Origin: Zygosaccharomyces rouxii
Lineage: Eukaryota; Ascomycota; Saccharomycetes; Saccharomycetales; Saccharomycetaceae
Reading direction: 5' to 3'
Length of the DNA: 64,000 nt
NCBI RefSeq assembly: GCF_000026365.1
Contig: NC_012992.1
Coordinates: 868,001 to 932,000, forward strand
Under the pieces are notes generated by a model, which was not told where the DNA came from, did not search any database, and worked only from the letters and a program-made list of their open reading frames with translations. How positions within the stretch are numbered: position 1 is the first letter of the stretch; every line of letters starts with the position of its first letter. Both the position numbers and the translations under genes were made by a program. Shown here piece after piece: positions 46,524-58,724 of this stretch.

Positions 46524-48062
46524 ATGAGTTACGCTCCTTTAGATCAGAATCATATGCACCAAAAAGGTGCAACAGTCCTATGTTGTAACTGTGGTGTGCC
46601 CATAGATGGGTCCTCCGGGTTAGTAATGTGCTATGACTGTATCAAGATGAACGTTGATATTACAGATGGTATTCCTAGAGAATCACACCTATCGTTCTGT
46701 AGAAACTGTGAAAGGTTTTTGCAACCTCCAGGTCAATGGGTTAAGGCTCAGTTGGAATCTAGAGAGCTTTTAGCCATTTGTCTACGTCGTTTGAAGGGTC
46801 TGACTAAAATCAGACTTGTGGATGCATCGTTTATCTGGACCGAACCACATTCGAGACGTATTAGAATTAAAGTTACTGTACAAGGTGAAGCTATGATGAA
46901 TACCATTATTCAACAAAGTTTCGAAGTGGAATTCGTCGTTATTGCCATGCAGTGTCCAGACTGTGCTAAGTCTTATACAGCACATACATGGAGAGCAGCT
47001 GTGCAAATTAGACAAAAAGTGCCACATAAGAGAACTTTTCTCTTTTTGGAACAATTGATCTTGAAGCATAACGCCCATGTGGATACAGTTTCCATCAGGG
47101 AAGCAAAGGATGGGTTGGATTTCTATTATGCACAGAGGAACCATGCTATGAAGATGATTGATTTCCTAAACTCTGTGATCCCCATTAGATACAAGAAATC
47201 TGAAGAATTGATCTCTCAAGATATCCAGTCTAGTACTTCTACTTACAAATTCACCTTTTCTGTGGAAATTGTCCCCATCTGTAGAGATGACTTGGTAGTG
47301 CTACCAAAGAAATTGTCCAAATCCTTGGGTAATATCTCTCAATTTGTGCTCTGCTCCAGAGTGAATAGTTCAATCCAATTCATGGATCCAAGAACCCTGC
47401 AAACTGCTGATATCTCAGCTTCTGTCTACTGGAGACAGCCTTTCAATTCATTGGCAGATGCTGGTCAACTTGTAGAATTTATTGTGTTAGACGTGGAACC
47501 TACTGGTGAAAGCAGAGGTAGATTTGTGCTTGCCGATATTACAGTGGCTAAAGCTAGCGATTTGGGTTCTAACGATCAAGAATACTACGTGAGATCTCAT
47601 TTAGGTGCTATCTGTCACGCAGGTGATAGTGTCATGGGCTATCACATTGGTAATGCTAACTACAACTCTGATCTCTTCGATACCTTGGATATGGATCGCA
47701 TTCCAGATGTGGTTCTAGTTAAGAAGTTGTACAGAAGAACCACAAAGAGAAACAGAAACTGGAAGTTGAAGAGAATGGCCAAGGAACACAAGGATATCGA
47801 CGCCTCTGCAGACTATAGCTCAAGACAACAGAAACAAGAGATGGAGCGTGCCGAGATGGATTACGAAACTTTCTTGCAAGAATTGGAAGAAGATTCTGAA
47901 TTGAGACAATCCGTTAACCTGTACAGAAGTAACAACCCACCAGAGCCGGTCAACGAAGGTGATATGGATGAAGATGAGGATGAAGCTACTCCTCGTATAA
48001 ACATGGATGAACTTTTGGACGAGTTAGACGAGATGACTTTGGAAGATGGCGGAAACGCATAG
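46524..48062 (+). CDS. NMD3: 60S ribosomal subunit nuclear export adaptor
   Basis: Nmd3 binds late pre-60S particles and recruits Crm1 for export. The 512-residue protein (518 in S. cerevisiae) has the N-terminal zinc-binding part with repeated CxxC pairs (CCNC near 16-19, CYDC near 35-38, CRNC near 57-60, CPDC near 150), an eIF5A/L22-like middle, and a C-terminal basic nuclear localisation segment (RRTTKRNRNWKLKRMAKEHK) followed by a Leu-rich, acidic export signal (MDELLDELDEMTLED). The first ATG is at 46524. It is the YHR170W orthologue, followed by ATG7 as in S. cerevisiae. The GATG-rich promoter agrees with its role. Confidence 0.97.
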   Translation: MSYAPLDQNHMHQKGATVLCCNCGVPIDGSSGLVMCYDCIKMNVDITDGIPRESHLSFCRNCERFLQPPGQWVKAQLESRELLAICLRRLKGLTKIRLVDASFIWTEPHSRRIRIKVTVQGEAMMNTIIQQSFEVEFVVIAMQCPDCAKSYTAHTWRAAVQIRQKVPHKRTFLFLEQLILKHNAHVDTVSIREAKDGLDFYYAQRNHAMKMIDFLNSVIPIRYKKSEELISQDIQSSTSTYKFTFSVEIVPICRDDLVVLPKKLSKSLGNISQFVLCSRVNSSIQFMDPRTLQTADISASVYWRQPFNSLADAGQLVEFIVLDVEPTGESRGRFVLADITVAKASDLGSNDQEYYVRSHLGAICHAGDSVMGYHIGNANYNSDLFDTLDMDRIPDVVLVKKLYRRTTKRNRNWKLKRMAKEHKDIDASADYSSRQQKQEMERAEMDYETFLQELEEDSELRQSVNLYRSNNPPEPVNEGDMDEDEDEATPRINMDELLDELDEMTLEDGGNA

Positions 48063-48377
48063 GCGCTGATCGCTATCGATATACATTCGTTTATCATGTA
48101 GAGGCCAAAAAAATAAGAAAGAATATTTAGTACTAATTGTATAATAGATCGTATTCCGTAACAGATAGAGCTAGATCTATAGCGGAGCCATGTAATGCTA
48201 GATACCAGTCATCCAGTCACATGATCTTCTCTTGTGTATGTGACAACTTCCTTGTAGTTGCAGTAGCTGTATTCGAACACAATAGTCATTCTGGAACATA
48301 AAGTCACAATCGTTTAACTAGAAATAACAATTATCCCTTGATCTCAATAGGATCTGAGCGGATATCAAGATATCGAG
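48063..48377. promoter_or_regulatory. NMD3-ATG7 intergenic region
   Basis: This 315-bp gap between genes on the same strand contains an inverted repeat, GTCACAT (48216-48222) and ATGTGAC (48238-48244), with a 15-base loop and CACATG cores. I see no TATA box, tRNA or open frame. Confidence 0.35.
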
Positions 48378-50240
48378 ATGTCTAGCTTACAACTTAGCTA
48401 TGCAGCACCAGTACAGTCTTTCTTGGACACGTCCTTTTTCCAAGAGTTATCCCGTTTAAAGCTGGATGTGTTAAAACTAGACTCTAGGGGACAACCTTTA
48501 TACAGCAAATTGGAATTACAAAATGTCCCTAGGTCGAGTAAAAGTGTGCCTTTGAACCTAAACGCACAAAGTTTCGATGAAGAAGTTATGGGCTCCCCTA
48601 CAGGTGTGCCGATTCTGGGTATGATCCATAATTATAACGTTATGGAGGAGTTCAAGACATTGGATAAGCAAAGCTTTCTAGAAGAAAAAGCTAGAGAACT
48701 TTGGAAGAAAGGATTGAAGAATATTAACCAAAGTGTTGGATTTTACGTCATTAGTTTTGCAGATTTGAAGAAATACAGGTATTTTTACTGGACATGCGTA
48801 CCTTGTTTCCAAGGGAAGAGTCTATTGATTGAAAAATTGGAGGAATTGCCAGCACCCCAACAATCTTTTGCTACGTGGTTTGATCGAAACTTGGATCAGT
48901 GGGTTGGTCTCGAAACGGCAGATGGAGAAATAGTACCCTACGATGTGGAAAGGGCATCAAACTGCCAATCCTTATTGATTCGAGATCCAAGCCGTATGGA
49001 TCGGATACCAGCTGCATTTGCCAAGAATTTCCTGGCGATCTTCAAGCATCAAAATCCAACTGTAGAAGTCTTAAACGTCTTTTTCATCAGGTCTGGCGCT
49101 TCCAGCTTTGGATTGAAGCTCTCCCTGCGGGATCGGGGAGACGAATCCTCCTTACAGGTCAGCGGCTGGGAACGCAATCCTCAAGGCAAACTGGGGCCTC
49201 GTGCGGTCGATTTAAGCAGCTTGATTGATCCTTTAAAAGTGGCCGATCAATCTGTGGATTTAAATCTGAAATTAATGAAATGGAGAATTGTACCCGATAT
49301 AGATTTACAAAAGGTTAAAGATACAAAAGTTTTGCTATTGGGAGCTGGTACTCTGGGGTGTTATGTGTCTCGATCTCTAATGGCATGGGGGGTTAGGAAG
49401 ATTACATTAGTTGACAACAGTACCGTTTCCTATTCCAACCCTGTGAGGCAGCCCTTGTTCAATTTTGAAGATGTTGGTAAGCCCAAAGCTCAAGCAGCTG
49501 CTGATGCCCTGAGGAAAATTTTCCCTCTGGTGGAGGCCACTGGTATACAGCTAGACGTGCCCATGATTGGTCATCCTCCGGTAGATGATTCCTCAGCAGA
49601 GTCCAATTTTACCAAATTACGAAAGTTAATGGACGAACACGATGTTATTTTTCTACTGATGGACTCTAGAGAAACTCGCTGGTTACCCACAGTCTTGGGC
49701 AATATGAATAATAAGTTAGTCATGAATGCGGCACTGGGATTTGACAGTTATCTCGTCATGCGTCATGGAAACTACAGGGATAGTCTTGGCAAACGTCTCG
49801 GTTGTTACTTCTGCAATGATGTTGTTGCTCCCAAAGATAGTTTGACGGATAGAACACTGGATGAGATGTGTACTGTGACGAGGCCAGGTGTTGCGCTCAT
49901 CGCTGCTTCGCAAGCGGTTGAATTAATGGTTTCCATTTTCCAACTAAAAGATAATACTGATGAGTCCATTTTAGGTGATGTGCCTCATCAAATCAGAGGG
50001 TTTCTAAACCATTTCTCTACTTTGAAATTAGAAACTCCAGCATACGATCACTGTTCTGCTTGCAGTCCTCAAGTGGTTGAAGCATGTCGTGAAGCAGGTT
50101 GGGATTTCGTCAAAGCCGCTCTAGATGATCATACCTACATCGAAAGGCTATGTGGACTGTCCAAAGTACAAGAGGAAGCAGATAAAGTGGTGCAAGAGTG
50201 GGATGATGAAGAGGATGAAGAGATAGAGGTTCTAGTTTAA
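48378..50240 (+). CDS. ATG7: Autophagy E1-like activating enzyme
   Basis: Atg7 activates both Atg8 and Atg12. The 620-residue protein (630 in S. cerevisiae) has an N-terminal Atg3/Atg10-binding domain (about 1-290), including PLNLNAQSFDEE, and the adenylation domain. The ATP-binding loop is LLGAGTLGCYVSRSL (about 320), followed by KITLVDNSTVSYSNPVRQPL. Zinc ligands are CYFC and, near the end, CSAC, and the catalytic cysteine is C498 in TLDEMCTVTRPG. The acidic C-terminal tail (DDEEDEEIEVLV) binds Atg8 in this family. The first ATG is at 48378. It is followed by GCN5 (YGR252W), again an interleave of the two S. cerevisiae arms. Confidence 0.97.
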   Translation: MSSLQLSYAAPVQSFLDTSFFQELSRLKLDVLKLDSRGQPLYSKLELQNVPRSSKSVPLNLNAQSFDEEVMGSPTGVPILGMIHNYNVMEEFKTLDKQSFLEEKARELWKKGLKNINQSVGFYVISFADLKKYRYFYWTCVPCFQGKSLLIEKLEELPAPQQSFATWFDRNLDQWVGLETADGEIVPYDVERASNCQSLLIRDPSRMDRIPAAFAKNFLAIFKHQNPTVEVLNVFFIRSGASSFGLKLSLRDRGDESSLQVSGWERNPQGKLGPRAVDLSSLIDPLKVADQSVDLNLKLMKWRIVPDIDLQKVKDTKVLLLGAGTLGCYVSRSLMAWGVRKITLVDNSTVSYSNPVRQPLFNFEDVGKPKAQAAADALRKIFPLVEATGIQLDVPMIGHPPVDDSSAESNFTKLRKLMDEHDVIFLLMDSRETRWLPTVLGNMNNKLVMNAALGFDSYLVMRHGNYRDSLGKRLGCYFCNDVVAPKDSLTDRTLDEMCTVTRPGVALIAASQAVELMVSIFQLKDNTDESILGDVPHQIRGFLNHFSTLKLETPAYDHCSACSPQVVEACREAGWDFVKAALDDHTYIERLCGLSKVQEEADKVVQEWDDEEDEEIEVLV

Positions 50241-50410
50241 GAGAACCTCTGTTATTCTGTCATGTGTTTTTCACGTGCCCTTCTTTTTTCGTATAAAGAT
50301 GAATTTCGATTCAATTCGCGGAGGAAGATTCATGGGTATATACATCAACATCTAACATATGTAGGTATAAAAAGGTCGAGAATTGGTCGATATTTGAAAG
50401 GTACCCGTGA

Positions 50411-51901
<1,491 letters not shown>

Positions 51902-52016
51902 ATTGCGAGTATAACCGTGTATAAAGGAATTGGTTGTAACATTTTGTTTCCACATAATCTAATTTTTTTTACTCTCTTATCTAGTACACAAGTGCAAGTA
52001 ATGAAATATATAATTA

Positions 52017-52799
52017 TTAATTCATCTCCACGTCTCCATCTTCAGGACTTTCTTCAGCTTCCTTTTCTTTCAATGCCTTAATGATTTCTGCAGTTTTCTT
52101 ATCATCATATATTTTGAAACCTTCCTCTTTAGTGATACTACTCAATTGAGCATTATTTTCATCCAATTTTTCTTCCATGACCTGCTTCAAAATCTTGAGC
52201 ACTAGTAATTCAGCTTCTTTGAGAGTCAAAGAGGAATGCCATTCATTTTGTAATTCCGACTGTGCACCTTCTGAACCAGATCCAATAGCCTTAGCATTAT
52301 AACGGTAGAATGTTCCCGAAGGTTCTGCATGGAATAATTGGTATCCGTCATCCTTATCATAACCTGCAATCAGTAGGGCAACACCGAATGGTCTTGACAT
52401 TAATCTTTCCTCCCCTGATGCACCTTCACCAAATCTTAACGCTAGATCACAAACGGATTGTGTTAATGATTCTACACTGATATTTTCATCGTAGTAAAGA
52501 TTATGTGTCACTGCTGCTGTTCTGGCGTGTTCTATCATAGAACGTGCATCTGCAGTTAACCCACTCATTGCACATCCAATGTGACGATCCACTTCTAGAA
52601 TCTTTTCAATTGAATCTGCTTCCAGTAGTGGTGAGTTAGCTCTTTTCTCGACACCAAGAATCACACCTTCACTAGTGGCAATACCTATGGCTGTTGATCC
52701 TAATTTAATGGCTTCTAAAGAGTATTCCACTTGAAATAGTCTACCTTCTGGTGAGAAGGTACTCACACCACGGTCATATTCACTTCTTGTTAAAAACAT
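52017..52799 (-). CDS. PUP2: 20S proteasome alpha-5 subunit
   Basis: Pup2 is the essential alpha-5 ring subunit of the 20S proteasome. The 260-residue protein is the same length as in S. cerevisiae. It starts with the alpha-type signature [20 protein letters not shown] and [19 protein letters not shown], followed by the Ntn-hydrolase fold without a propeptide or catalytic threonine, as in all alpha subunits. [20 protein letters not shown] and [12 protein letters not shown] are family blocks. The acidic tail ([13 protein letters not shown]) is typical. The first ATG is at 52797-52799. It is convergent with GCN5, matching YGR252W-YGR253C. A perfect Rpn4 site lies upstream. Confidence 0.97.
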   Translation of the reverse strand: MFLTRSEYDRGVSTFSPEGRLFQVEYSLEAIKLGSTAIGIATSEGVILGVEKRANSPLLEADSIEKILEVDRHIGCAMSGLTADARSMIEHARTAAVTHNLYYDENISVESLTQSVCDLALRFGEGASGEERLMSRPFGVALLIAGYDKDDGYQLFHAEPSGTFYRYNAKAIGSGSEGAQSELQNEWHSSLTLKEAELLVLKILKQVMEEKLDENNAQLSSITKEEGFKIYDDKKTAEIIKALKEKEAEESPEDGDVEMN

Positions 52800-52883
52800 T
52801 TCTATCCAACTCCACCAACGACCTTTGATTCCTGCTAGAACTCAATTCTAATAAATCAATTAGTAGTTTGGGGTTTGTAGTTA

Positions 52884-52892
52884 TTTGCCACC
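52884..52892 (-). promoter_or_regulatory. Proteasome-associated control element (Rpn4 site) of PUP2
   Basis: TTTGCCACC on the plus strand is GGTGGCAAA on the coding strand of PUP2, the exact 9-bp PACE consensus, 85-93 bp upstream of its ATG. Rpn4 regulates proteasome genes through this site in S. cerevisiae. Confidence 0.85.
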
Positions 52893-54219
52893 TCTGTTAA
52901 CCACTAGGAATCTAGTCAAAGGGTTCGCTACCTTCCTAAAAACTTCGTGTGTAGTGATGATAATACCGATTAAGATGATATGAATATCATGTATTATCAA
53001 CAGTATGGTGGCCATCAAAAGCATTGACAAGCTTATAAAGATTCAGCGAATTTTTAGGTATCTTTTGGTGTTTTTTTGAAATTTTTAGGATGATGTTAAC
53101 ATGTACAAGTGCTCTTGCATCTTGCTTTTATATTAGATACTAATAAATAAAGATATTGCTGGAAGCTTACGGTATAAGAATATGGGAACAATTTTATTGC
53201 AGTGAGAAAATTCTGGGGCATTTTACTATGGTATTTATTTGTTTTCAACCTTGGTATTTAGTATTAGAATTACGCTTAGTTGCAAATAGTGCGTGGGAAC
53301 TTTTGAATCCTTGGAATATTGCAATTTGATTACTGAAGTAAGGAGTTTGTGTAAGTCGAAACTCACACACTGGTATTTGAAATGGCAGTTGCTACAAGTT
53401 TCAGAATAATTTGGTTCCTCTTGATAATTTTATGTCTTGCTCGTAGAACCGGTTTTTTAGGCTGTTTTAAAGGATTTTGATGTTAGAAAGTTTAATATTC
53501 TCAGATACCTCCCAATATATATATATATATATATTCGAGCACCCGCTCTTATAAACTGAAAGATTGCAATATATGCTAGTCTTGGAGATATTAATTGTTC
53601 TTTAATGTTGTACAGGGAATATAATTGGATTCTACGATTATCGAATTTGCATTTTCGCAATTTTATATCATAAATAGTGCGACAACACTTAATCTTGTGC
53701 AAGATGTTTAAAGTTTTATTACTTACAAGGTATTTCTGCAGATTTTACTGTGTTTATCATCAATACGGGTAGTTCTTAATATGAAGGTCCTTGCTATCGA
53801 TCGTCAATCTTGTTGTAGAAGCAGTAGAAAGGACATTCCAAGCTGCGAGGAGATCGAACGAAGTGTACCAGCAAAACTGCCAAGTCTAAGCTAGTACCGT
53901 ATTGTAATGAGTAAATAAAGCCACTGGGAACGTCATTCTACCTGTAGGGGCCAATATTCTGGCTTGTCTTACATGAGACCCGTCAAATTAGAGCTGAAAT
54001 GCTGTAGAGTAGAACTGGGGTAATTTCAGCTCGAGAAATAGCCGCCAATCAGGTGCTAGACCGTTCGCATCCTTATACTAATCACACGACACGAAAGGCA
54101 GGTTCTTGTGTAGCCGCGAAAGCACTGAGATGAGATAAACAGACCCAAAATACAAACAGTAAACATCGTTATCAAGAGAAAGAAAAGGACTCTTTACCCA
54201 CCCTTTAGAGATTTTTTAT
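52893..54219. other. 1.3-kb AT-rich gap between PUP2 and SPC97 with no recognisable gene
   Basis: This divergent gap is unusually long. It contains a (TA)n run at about 53517-53532, a small palindrome ATGATAT-GA-ATATCAT near 52975-52991, and many T-runs. I see no open frame with coding-like composition, no tRNA box pair and no paired snoRNA C/D boxes. The sequence becomes less AT-rich after about 53780, near the SPC97 promoter. A replication origin or untranslated RNA is possible but not shown. Confidence 0.4.
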
Positions 54220-56532
54220 ATGGAAGTTAGGCCTGTTGAAGATTTTGCTGGGCTAAATCTTACCCAAGAGAGGCCTCCTCTGCTGGGCAGATTGGCTAAT
54301 TGTCAGCCGCTCTCAAGCGTGAATCCAAAATTCAAGTCTTACTCTCTGAGGGAGATCAGTTCCCCTGATCATAGCCGTGTAAGAGAGGCATTGCTGGTAC
54401 GTGATTTATTAAATGTTTTGGTTGGGCTAGAAGGTGCATACATCAGGTACAACAACCGATATGATCCATATAGCGATAGTGTACCCGAGTTCAAAATTGC
54501 AAAGACGATGGATTCTTCACTCAAAAGCTTTAGTAAAAGGCTATCAAAACTAGGGAAATACTACATTGTACTAGGGAAAGTGGTAGAGCATTGGTCAGAT
54601 CCTAAACATGGCATGGTTTTGCATCGATTAGGATACGAAATTAGACAATTCCTTCAACATACTTATTTGAAGTTTATTGCAACCAGATTGGAACCTGAAT
54701 TCAAAAACAGTACCACTTTCTCCATTCGTGAAATGGAGCAATTAATAAATGAAGCTGAAATTGCAAAACAGATGGATCTCCTGTACACTGTATGCGATAG
54801 AATCGACAAGGAGACTACTATGAGACAAAGTGTAGATAGAACGCAGGTTGATTTTGATAATTTTATGAATGATTTAAAGGATCAAGGCCAACTACAAAGC
54901 GACGTGATTTTAGCGACGGATACAAGGATTTTACCAGTAGCTAGAGGGGGGATTGTTTTAAGAATTTTACAAGATTTAATTCAGGAGAACTTAGGTGATC
55001 GTAGTGGTGTACATTTTTTAAAAACATTACTATTAAATATCTCTACGGATTATCGATCCATGCTAGAAAGTTGGTTGACTCAGGGACATCTACATGATCC
55101 ATACGACGAATTTATGGTTATAGATACAATGAGACAATTGAAGGATACGCCTTTGAGTTTGAAGTACGGGGATAGGTTATGGGACACAAGGTACATGATT
55201 CGTAAAGATGCACTGCCGCGCAACTTAACTGTTAAGGATGATGGTGAATTGATGTTCAAGATTCTCGTCACTGGTAAACTTCTAAATGTGGTCAAGACAA
55301 GCCTTGGCGTAAAGCAATTACCAGTTACACAGTCTTCTACCATGGCCATGGATTTTGGATCGTCATTGATGGAGGGCACTCTTTGGGCATTAATCATTGA
55401 CGAATGGTATCAAAGGGCAAATACATTGTGCCTAGAATTGTTTCTAACTGGGTATTCTCTTGGTGACTTCCTCTTACAGTTACAACGTCATTTCTTTGGA
55501 TATCAAAATTCTCATAACCTTATGAAATTTTTAGGTCGCAACATGGTCGACTTAACTCGCAAGTATCGACCTAATGGTATTGAAGAATCAAGAATTAGAC
55601 GAAATTTCGAATTGGAACATCGATCCAATGAAGATCTGGTCATTCAATTACTCAATTTACAGCTTGATCCCCATTCATTTGCAAGTACAGTAGCTCAATA
55701 TGGAGCCACTACAACAATAGCTAAAGATTCTGGCACCCGTCTCTTGAGTGCAAACAATTTTGAAACCTTGAGAAACATGCTTTTACAGGATTACGACTCA
55801 CAAAACCATTCTAAGAATCAAGGCAGCGTCATCCATCATTTACAGTTTGAAATACTGGTACCTTACCCACTCAATGTGATTGTCACTCGTACTTGTACTG
55901 TTCAATACCAAGTGATCTCCAGGTATCTCTTTATCCTGCAGTACTACAGCCGCCTACTTGATGATACCTGGACAGAGATCAACAAGAACAAACTGTGGAG
56001 ACAACGGTTCAGTCCCCGCGTAACAAGAAAATTCATTCGCCCTTGCCGTTTACTTCACAACAAGATGAACCAATTCGTCAAACTACTACTAGAATATTTC
56101 ACCACAGACGTTGTTGACAAAGAGTTTTCGCATGTGGTCAACACCCAAACCGATACTGTTGTAGCACTTCAAACTTTACTCCAGGAATCTCTTACCAACA
56201 TCATGACTAATTGTTGTTTGTCCCAACTCGCACAGATTCAATTGCAGATTCTCGAGATTGTGCACAAATTCTGCAAATTCATCACTTCCCTAAGAAACGA
56301 GATGCCATTTCTGCAGGAGACGGAAATATCTGATCCACAAGAACAAGCAGATGTGGAATCCCATCTAAAACCTTTAGCAAATTACACGAGACTCGTTCAC
56401 ATGACTTTTCTACAACACATACAGGCTTTCAAAGAGGGTCTCCTTCACTACCACGCAGAATCGATAGACACAAATGACAGCCGCCGAGACATCTCTCGTA
56501 TGATGTTATCTCTAGGTATCCTTCCAGGATAG
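54220..56532 (+). CDS. SPC97: Gamma-tubulin small complex subunit
   Basis: Spc97 (GCP2) forms the gamma-tubulin small complex with Tub4 and Spc98 at the spindle pole body. The 770-residue protein (823 in S. cerevisiae) has an N-terminal GRIP1-like domain (about 40-330, starting REALLVRDLLNVLVGLEGAY) and a C-terminal GRIP2 region (about 430-770) that binds gamma-tubulin, including LQFEILVPYPLNVIVT and ISRYLFILQYYSRLLDDTW. There is no signal or membrane segment. The first ATG is at 54220. The following gene is enolase, matching YHR172W-YHR174W. Family assignment is from motifs, length and order. Confidence 0.93.
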   Translation: MEVRPVEDFAGLNLTQERPPLLGRLANCQPLSSVNPKFKSYSLREISSPDHSRVREALLVRDLLNVLVGLEGAYIRYNNRYDPYSDSVPEFKIAKTMDSSLKSFSKRLSKLGKYYIVLGKVVEHWSDPKHGMVLHRLGYEIRQFLQHTYLKFIATRLEPEFKNSTTFSIREMEQLINEAEIAKQMDLLYTVCDRIDKETTMRQSVDRTQVDFDNFMNDLKDQGQLQSDVILATDTRILPVARGGIVLRILQDLIQENLGDRSGVHFLKTLLLNISTDYRSMLESWLTQGHLHDPYDEFMVIDTMRQLKDTPLSLKYGDRLWDTRYMIRKDALPRNLTVKDDGELMFKILVTGKLLNVVKTSLGVKQLPVTQSSTMAMDFGSSLMEGTLWALIIDEWYQRANTLCLELFLTGYSLGDFLLQLQRHFFGYQNSHNLMKFLGRNMVDLTRKYRPNGIEESRIRRNFELEHRSNEDLVIQLLNLQLDPHSFASTVAQYGATTTIAKDSGTRLLSANNFETLRNMLLQDYDSQNHSKNQGSVIHHLQFEILVPYPLNVIVTRTCTVQYQVISRYLFILQYYSRLLDDTWTEINKNKLWRQRFSPRVTRKFIRPCRLLHNKMNQFVKLLLEYFTTDVVDKEFSHVVNTQTDTVVALQTLLQESLTNIMTNCCLSQLAQIQLQILEIVHKFCKFITSLRNEMPFLQETEISDPQEQADVESHLKPLANYTRLVHMTFLQHIQAFKEGLLHYHAESIDTNDSRRDISRMMLSLGILPG

Positions 56533-57204
56533 GAAATATAAACAGAAAGGGTAATTGTATATCCAACAGGAAACTGACCGGAGATTCCACTTTTTTTTTT
56601 TTTTTTTTCAATTCTCGAGACTTCTAAAGAAAAAGTGGAATCCTGCAGTGAAACAAACAAGCATCCACTAATTCCGAGGGGTTCCACTATTGCTTAAGTG
56701 AAAAAAAAAATGTCACTGTAGTCGGATGAGCAGCAAGTATTGGTTGGTACGGGTATTGTCACTGGCATGAGCATCAGCAGCAGCAGTAACAGAAATGGTT
56801 ATGGTAGTGGTGATACTACGACATTGAGAGAGTGGAAAGACTATTCAACAATTCGTGTAGGGCCGAACGTGAAATGCTAGGCTTTGTGATCCTTGTTTGA
56901 GCAGGGTTAGTACCAATTGAGTAGAGTGAGTGAATACCAGACCCAGTTTCTATGAAAATCCCTTTGGATCAGTGGCAGCACGTTCCCCTTATGGTATGGT
57001 ATGGGACGACACGAGAGGTGAGGAGGTTCCATACTCTGAGGGGAGAAAGAAGTTTGGATTTTTTTTGATTGAAAAGTATATAAGCCGGTGCTGGAATTAA
57101 CAAAATTCTATGTGACAGCTGCTTTTCATTTTTTAATTGTATTTCTATTTCTCCAGAGAGAATTTCAACTCTTTAAAGCATTAACAACACATAACCAATT
57201 CATA
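56533..57204 (+). promoter_or_regulatory. Enolase promoter region with a strong TATA box
   Basis: TATATAAG at 57077-57084 is a strict TATA box 121 bp before the enolase ATG, followed by a long T/C-rich leader usual for glycolytic genes. Upstream are CGGGTA near 56750 (Reb1-like) and a CATCC core at about 56659 (Gcr1-type), both weak matches by eye. A T18 run (56591-56608) and an inverted repeat (listed separately) lie just after SPC97. A 37-codon ATG frame at 56767-56880 is probably chance. Confidence 0.6.
56583..56642. repeat. 13-bp inverted repeat GATTCCACTTTTT with a 34-base loop
   Basis: GATTCCACTTTTT (56583-56595) and AAAAAGTGGAATC (56630-56642) are perfect complements flanking a T-run and CTCGAG. 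About 50 bp after the SPC97 stop, a role in 3'-end formation or insulation before the enolase promoter is possible. TTCCAC occurs again near 56683. Confidence 0.65.
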
Positions 57205-58518
57205 ATGGCTATCCAAAAGATCTTTTCCAGACAAGTCTACGACTCCCGTGGTAACCCAACTGTTGAAGTTGACTTGACCACTGACAAGGGTACCTTCAGA
57301 TCTATTGTCCCATCCGGTGCTTCCACTGGTGTCCACGAAGCTCACGAATTGAGAGACGGTGACAAATCCAGATGGGGTGGTAAGGGTGTCTTGAAGGCCG
57401 TTGCCAACGTTAACGAAGTTTTGGGCCCAGCTCTTATCAAGAGTGGTGTAGACATCACCAACCAAGAGGCTGTCGATGAATTGTTGAACAAGTTGGACGG
57501 TACTCCAAACAAGGGTAAGTTGGGTGCTAACGCTATCCTAGGTGTCTCCATGGCTGTCGCCAGAGCTGCTGCTGCTCAAAAGGGTGTCCCATTGTACAAG
57601 CACTTGGCTGACTTGTCCCAAAGCAAGGAAGGTTCTTACGTTTTGCCAGTTCCATTCTTGAACGTGTTGAACGGTGGTTCTCACGCTGGTGGTTCTTTGG
57701 CTCTACAAGAATTCATGATTGCTCCAGTTGGTGCTAAGACCTTCTCTGAAGCTCTAGAATTGGGTGCTGAAGTTTACCAACAATTGAAATCTTTGAGTAA
57801 GAAGCAATACGGTCCATCTGCCGGTAACGTCGGTGACGAAGGTGGTGTTGCTCCAAACATTCAAACCGCTGATGAAGCTCTAGACTTGATCATGGCTGCT
57901 ATCAAGGCTGCTGGTCACGAAGGTAAGGTCAAGATCGGTATGGACTGTGCTTCTTCTGAATTCTACAAGGACGGTAAGTACGACTTGGACTTCAAGAACC
58001 CTAACAGCGACCCATCCAAGTGGTTGTCCGGTCCACAATTGGCTGACTTGTACCACGCTTTGATGAAGAAATACCCAATTGTCTCCATCGAAGATCCATT
58101 CGCTGAAGATGACTGGGAAGCTTGGTCTCACTTCTTCAAGACCGCTGGTATCCAAATCGTTGCTGATGACTTGACTGTCACCAACCCATTGAGAATCAAG
58201 ACCGCTGTCGAAAAGAAGGCTGCTGACGGTTTGTTGTTGAAGGTTAACCAAATTGGTACTTTGACCGAATCCATCAAGGCTGCTCAAGACTCTTTCGCTG
58301 CCGGCTGGGGTGTCATGGTTTCCCACAGATCTGGTGAAACTGAAGATGAATTCATTGCTGACTTGTCTGTCGGTTTGAGAACTGGTCAAATCAAGACTGG
58401 TGCTCCAGCTAGATCCGAAAGATTGGCTAAGTTGAACCAATTGCTAAGAATCGAAGAAGAATTGGGTTCCAAGGCCGTTTACGCTGGTGAAAAATTCCAC
58501 CACGGTAGAGAATTGTAA
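57205..58518 (+). CDS. Enolase (2-phosphoglycerate dehydratase), parent of ENO1/ENO2
   Basis: Enolase converts 2-phosphoglycerate to phosphoenolpyruvate in glycolysis. The 437-residue length equals S. cerevisiae enolase exactly. It starts [20 protein letters not shown] and holds the [10 protein letters not shown] loop, [29 protein letters not shown], the metal ligand region [27 protein letters not shown] and the [11 protein letters not shown] block with the catalytic Lys region. Codon use is extremely biased (GGT, GCT, TTG, AAG, TCC), as in highly expressed glycolytic genes and unlike the neighbours. The ATG at 57205 is the family start; an upstream in-frame run to a GTG at 57088 is the leader. 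S. cerevisiae has two copies; here one sits between SPC97 and CTR2. Confidence 0.98.
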   Translation: MAIQKIFSRQVYDSRGNPTVEVDLTTDKGTFRSIVPSGASTGVHEAHELRDGDKSRWGGKGVLKAVANVNEVLGPALIKSGVDITNQEAVDELLNKLDGTPNKGKLGANAILGVSMAVARAAAAQKGVPLYKHLADLSQSKEGSYVLPVPFLNVLNGGSHAGGSLALQEFMIAPVGAKTFSEALELGAEVYQQLKSLSKKQYGPSAGNVGDEGGVAPNIQTADEALDLIMAAIKAAGHEGKVKIGMDCASSEFYKDGKYDLDFKNPNSDPSKWLSGPQLADLYHALMKKYPIVSIEDPFAEDDWEAWSHFFKTAGIQIVADDLTVTNPLRIKTAVEKKAADGLLLKVNQIGTLTESIKAAQDSFAAGWGVMVSHRSGETEDEFIADLSVGLRTGQIKTGAPARSERLAKLNQLLRIEEELGSKAVYAGEKFHHGREL

Positions 58519-58724
58519 GGATCATCGATAGATAATTTTCTCTTTTCATGAATAGTATAGTTAAGTAGATACGTTTAACGATTGTCGCTAAGTTCAGTGA
58601 TTATAGAGACTTTGTAGTTGCACCCTTTTCGAAGTGTATTGTTAGGGGCGAGACATCTGCAGTAATCAACTTGGAAACATAAGCTACACTCTTTATAGAA
58701 GAGAGAAGAGGGCCATCGATAGCA

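Noticed and set aside
52945..53060. C/D-box snoRNA suggested by GTGATGA
   Set aside because: No D box (CTGA) at suitable distance and no terminal stem.
56767..56880. 37-codon ATG frame in the enolase promoter
   Set aside because: It begins in an AGC-repeat, lies upstream of the TATA box, and has no supporting signal.
57088..57204. In-frame extension of enolase from a GTG
   Set aside because: It lies between the TATA box and the conserved start, has no ATG, and enolase length from 57205 is exactly that of the family.
57880..58440. 186-codon minus-strand frame opposite enolase
   Set aside because: A shadow of biased codons in a highly expressed gene; enolase explains the sequence fully.
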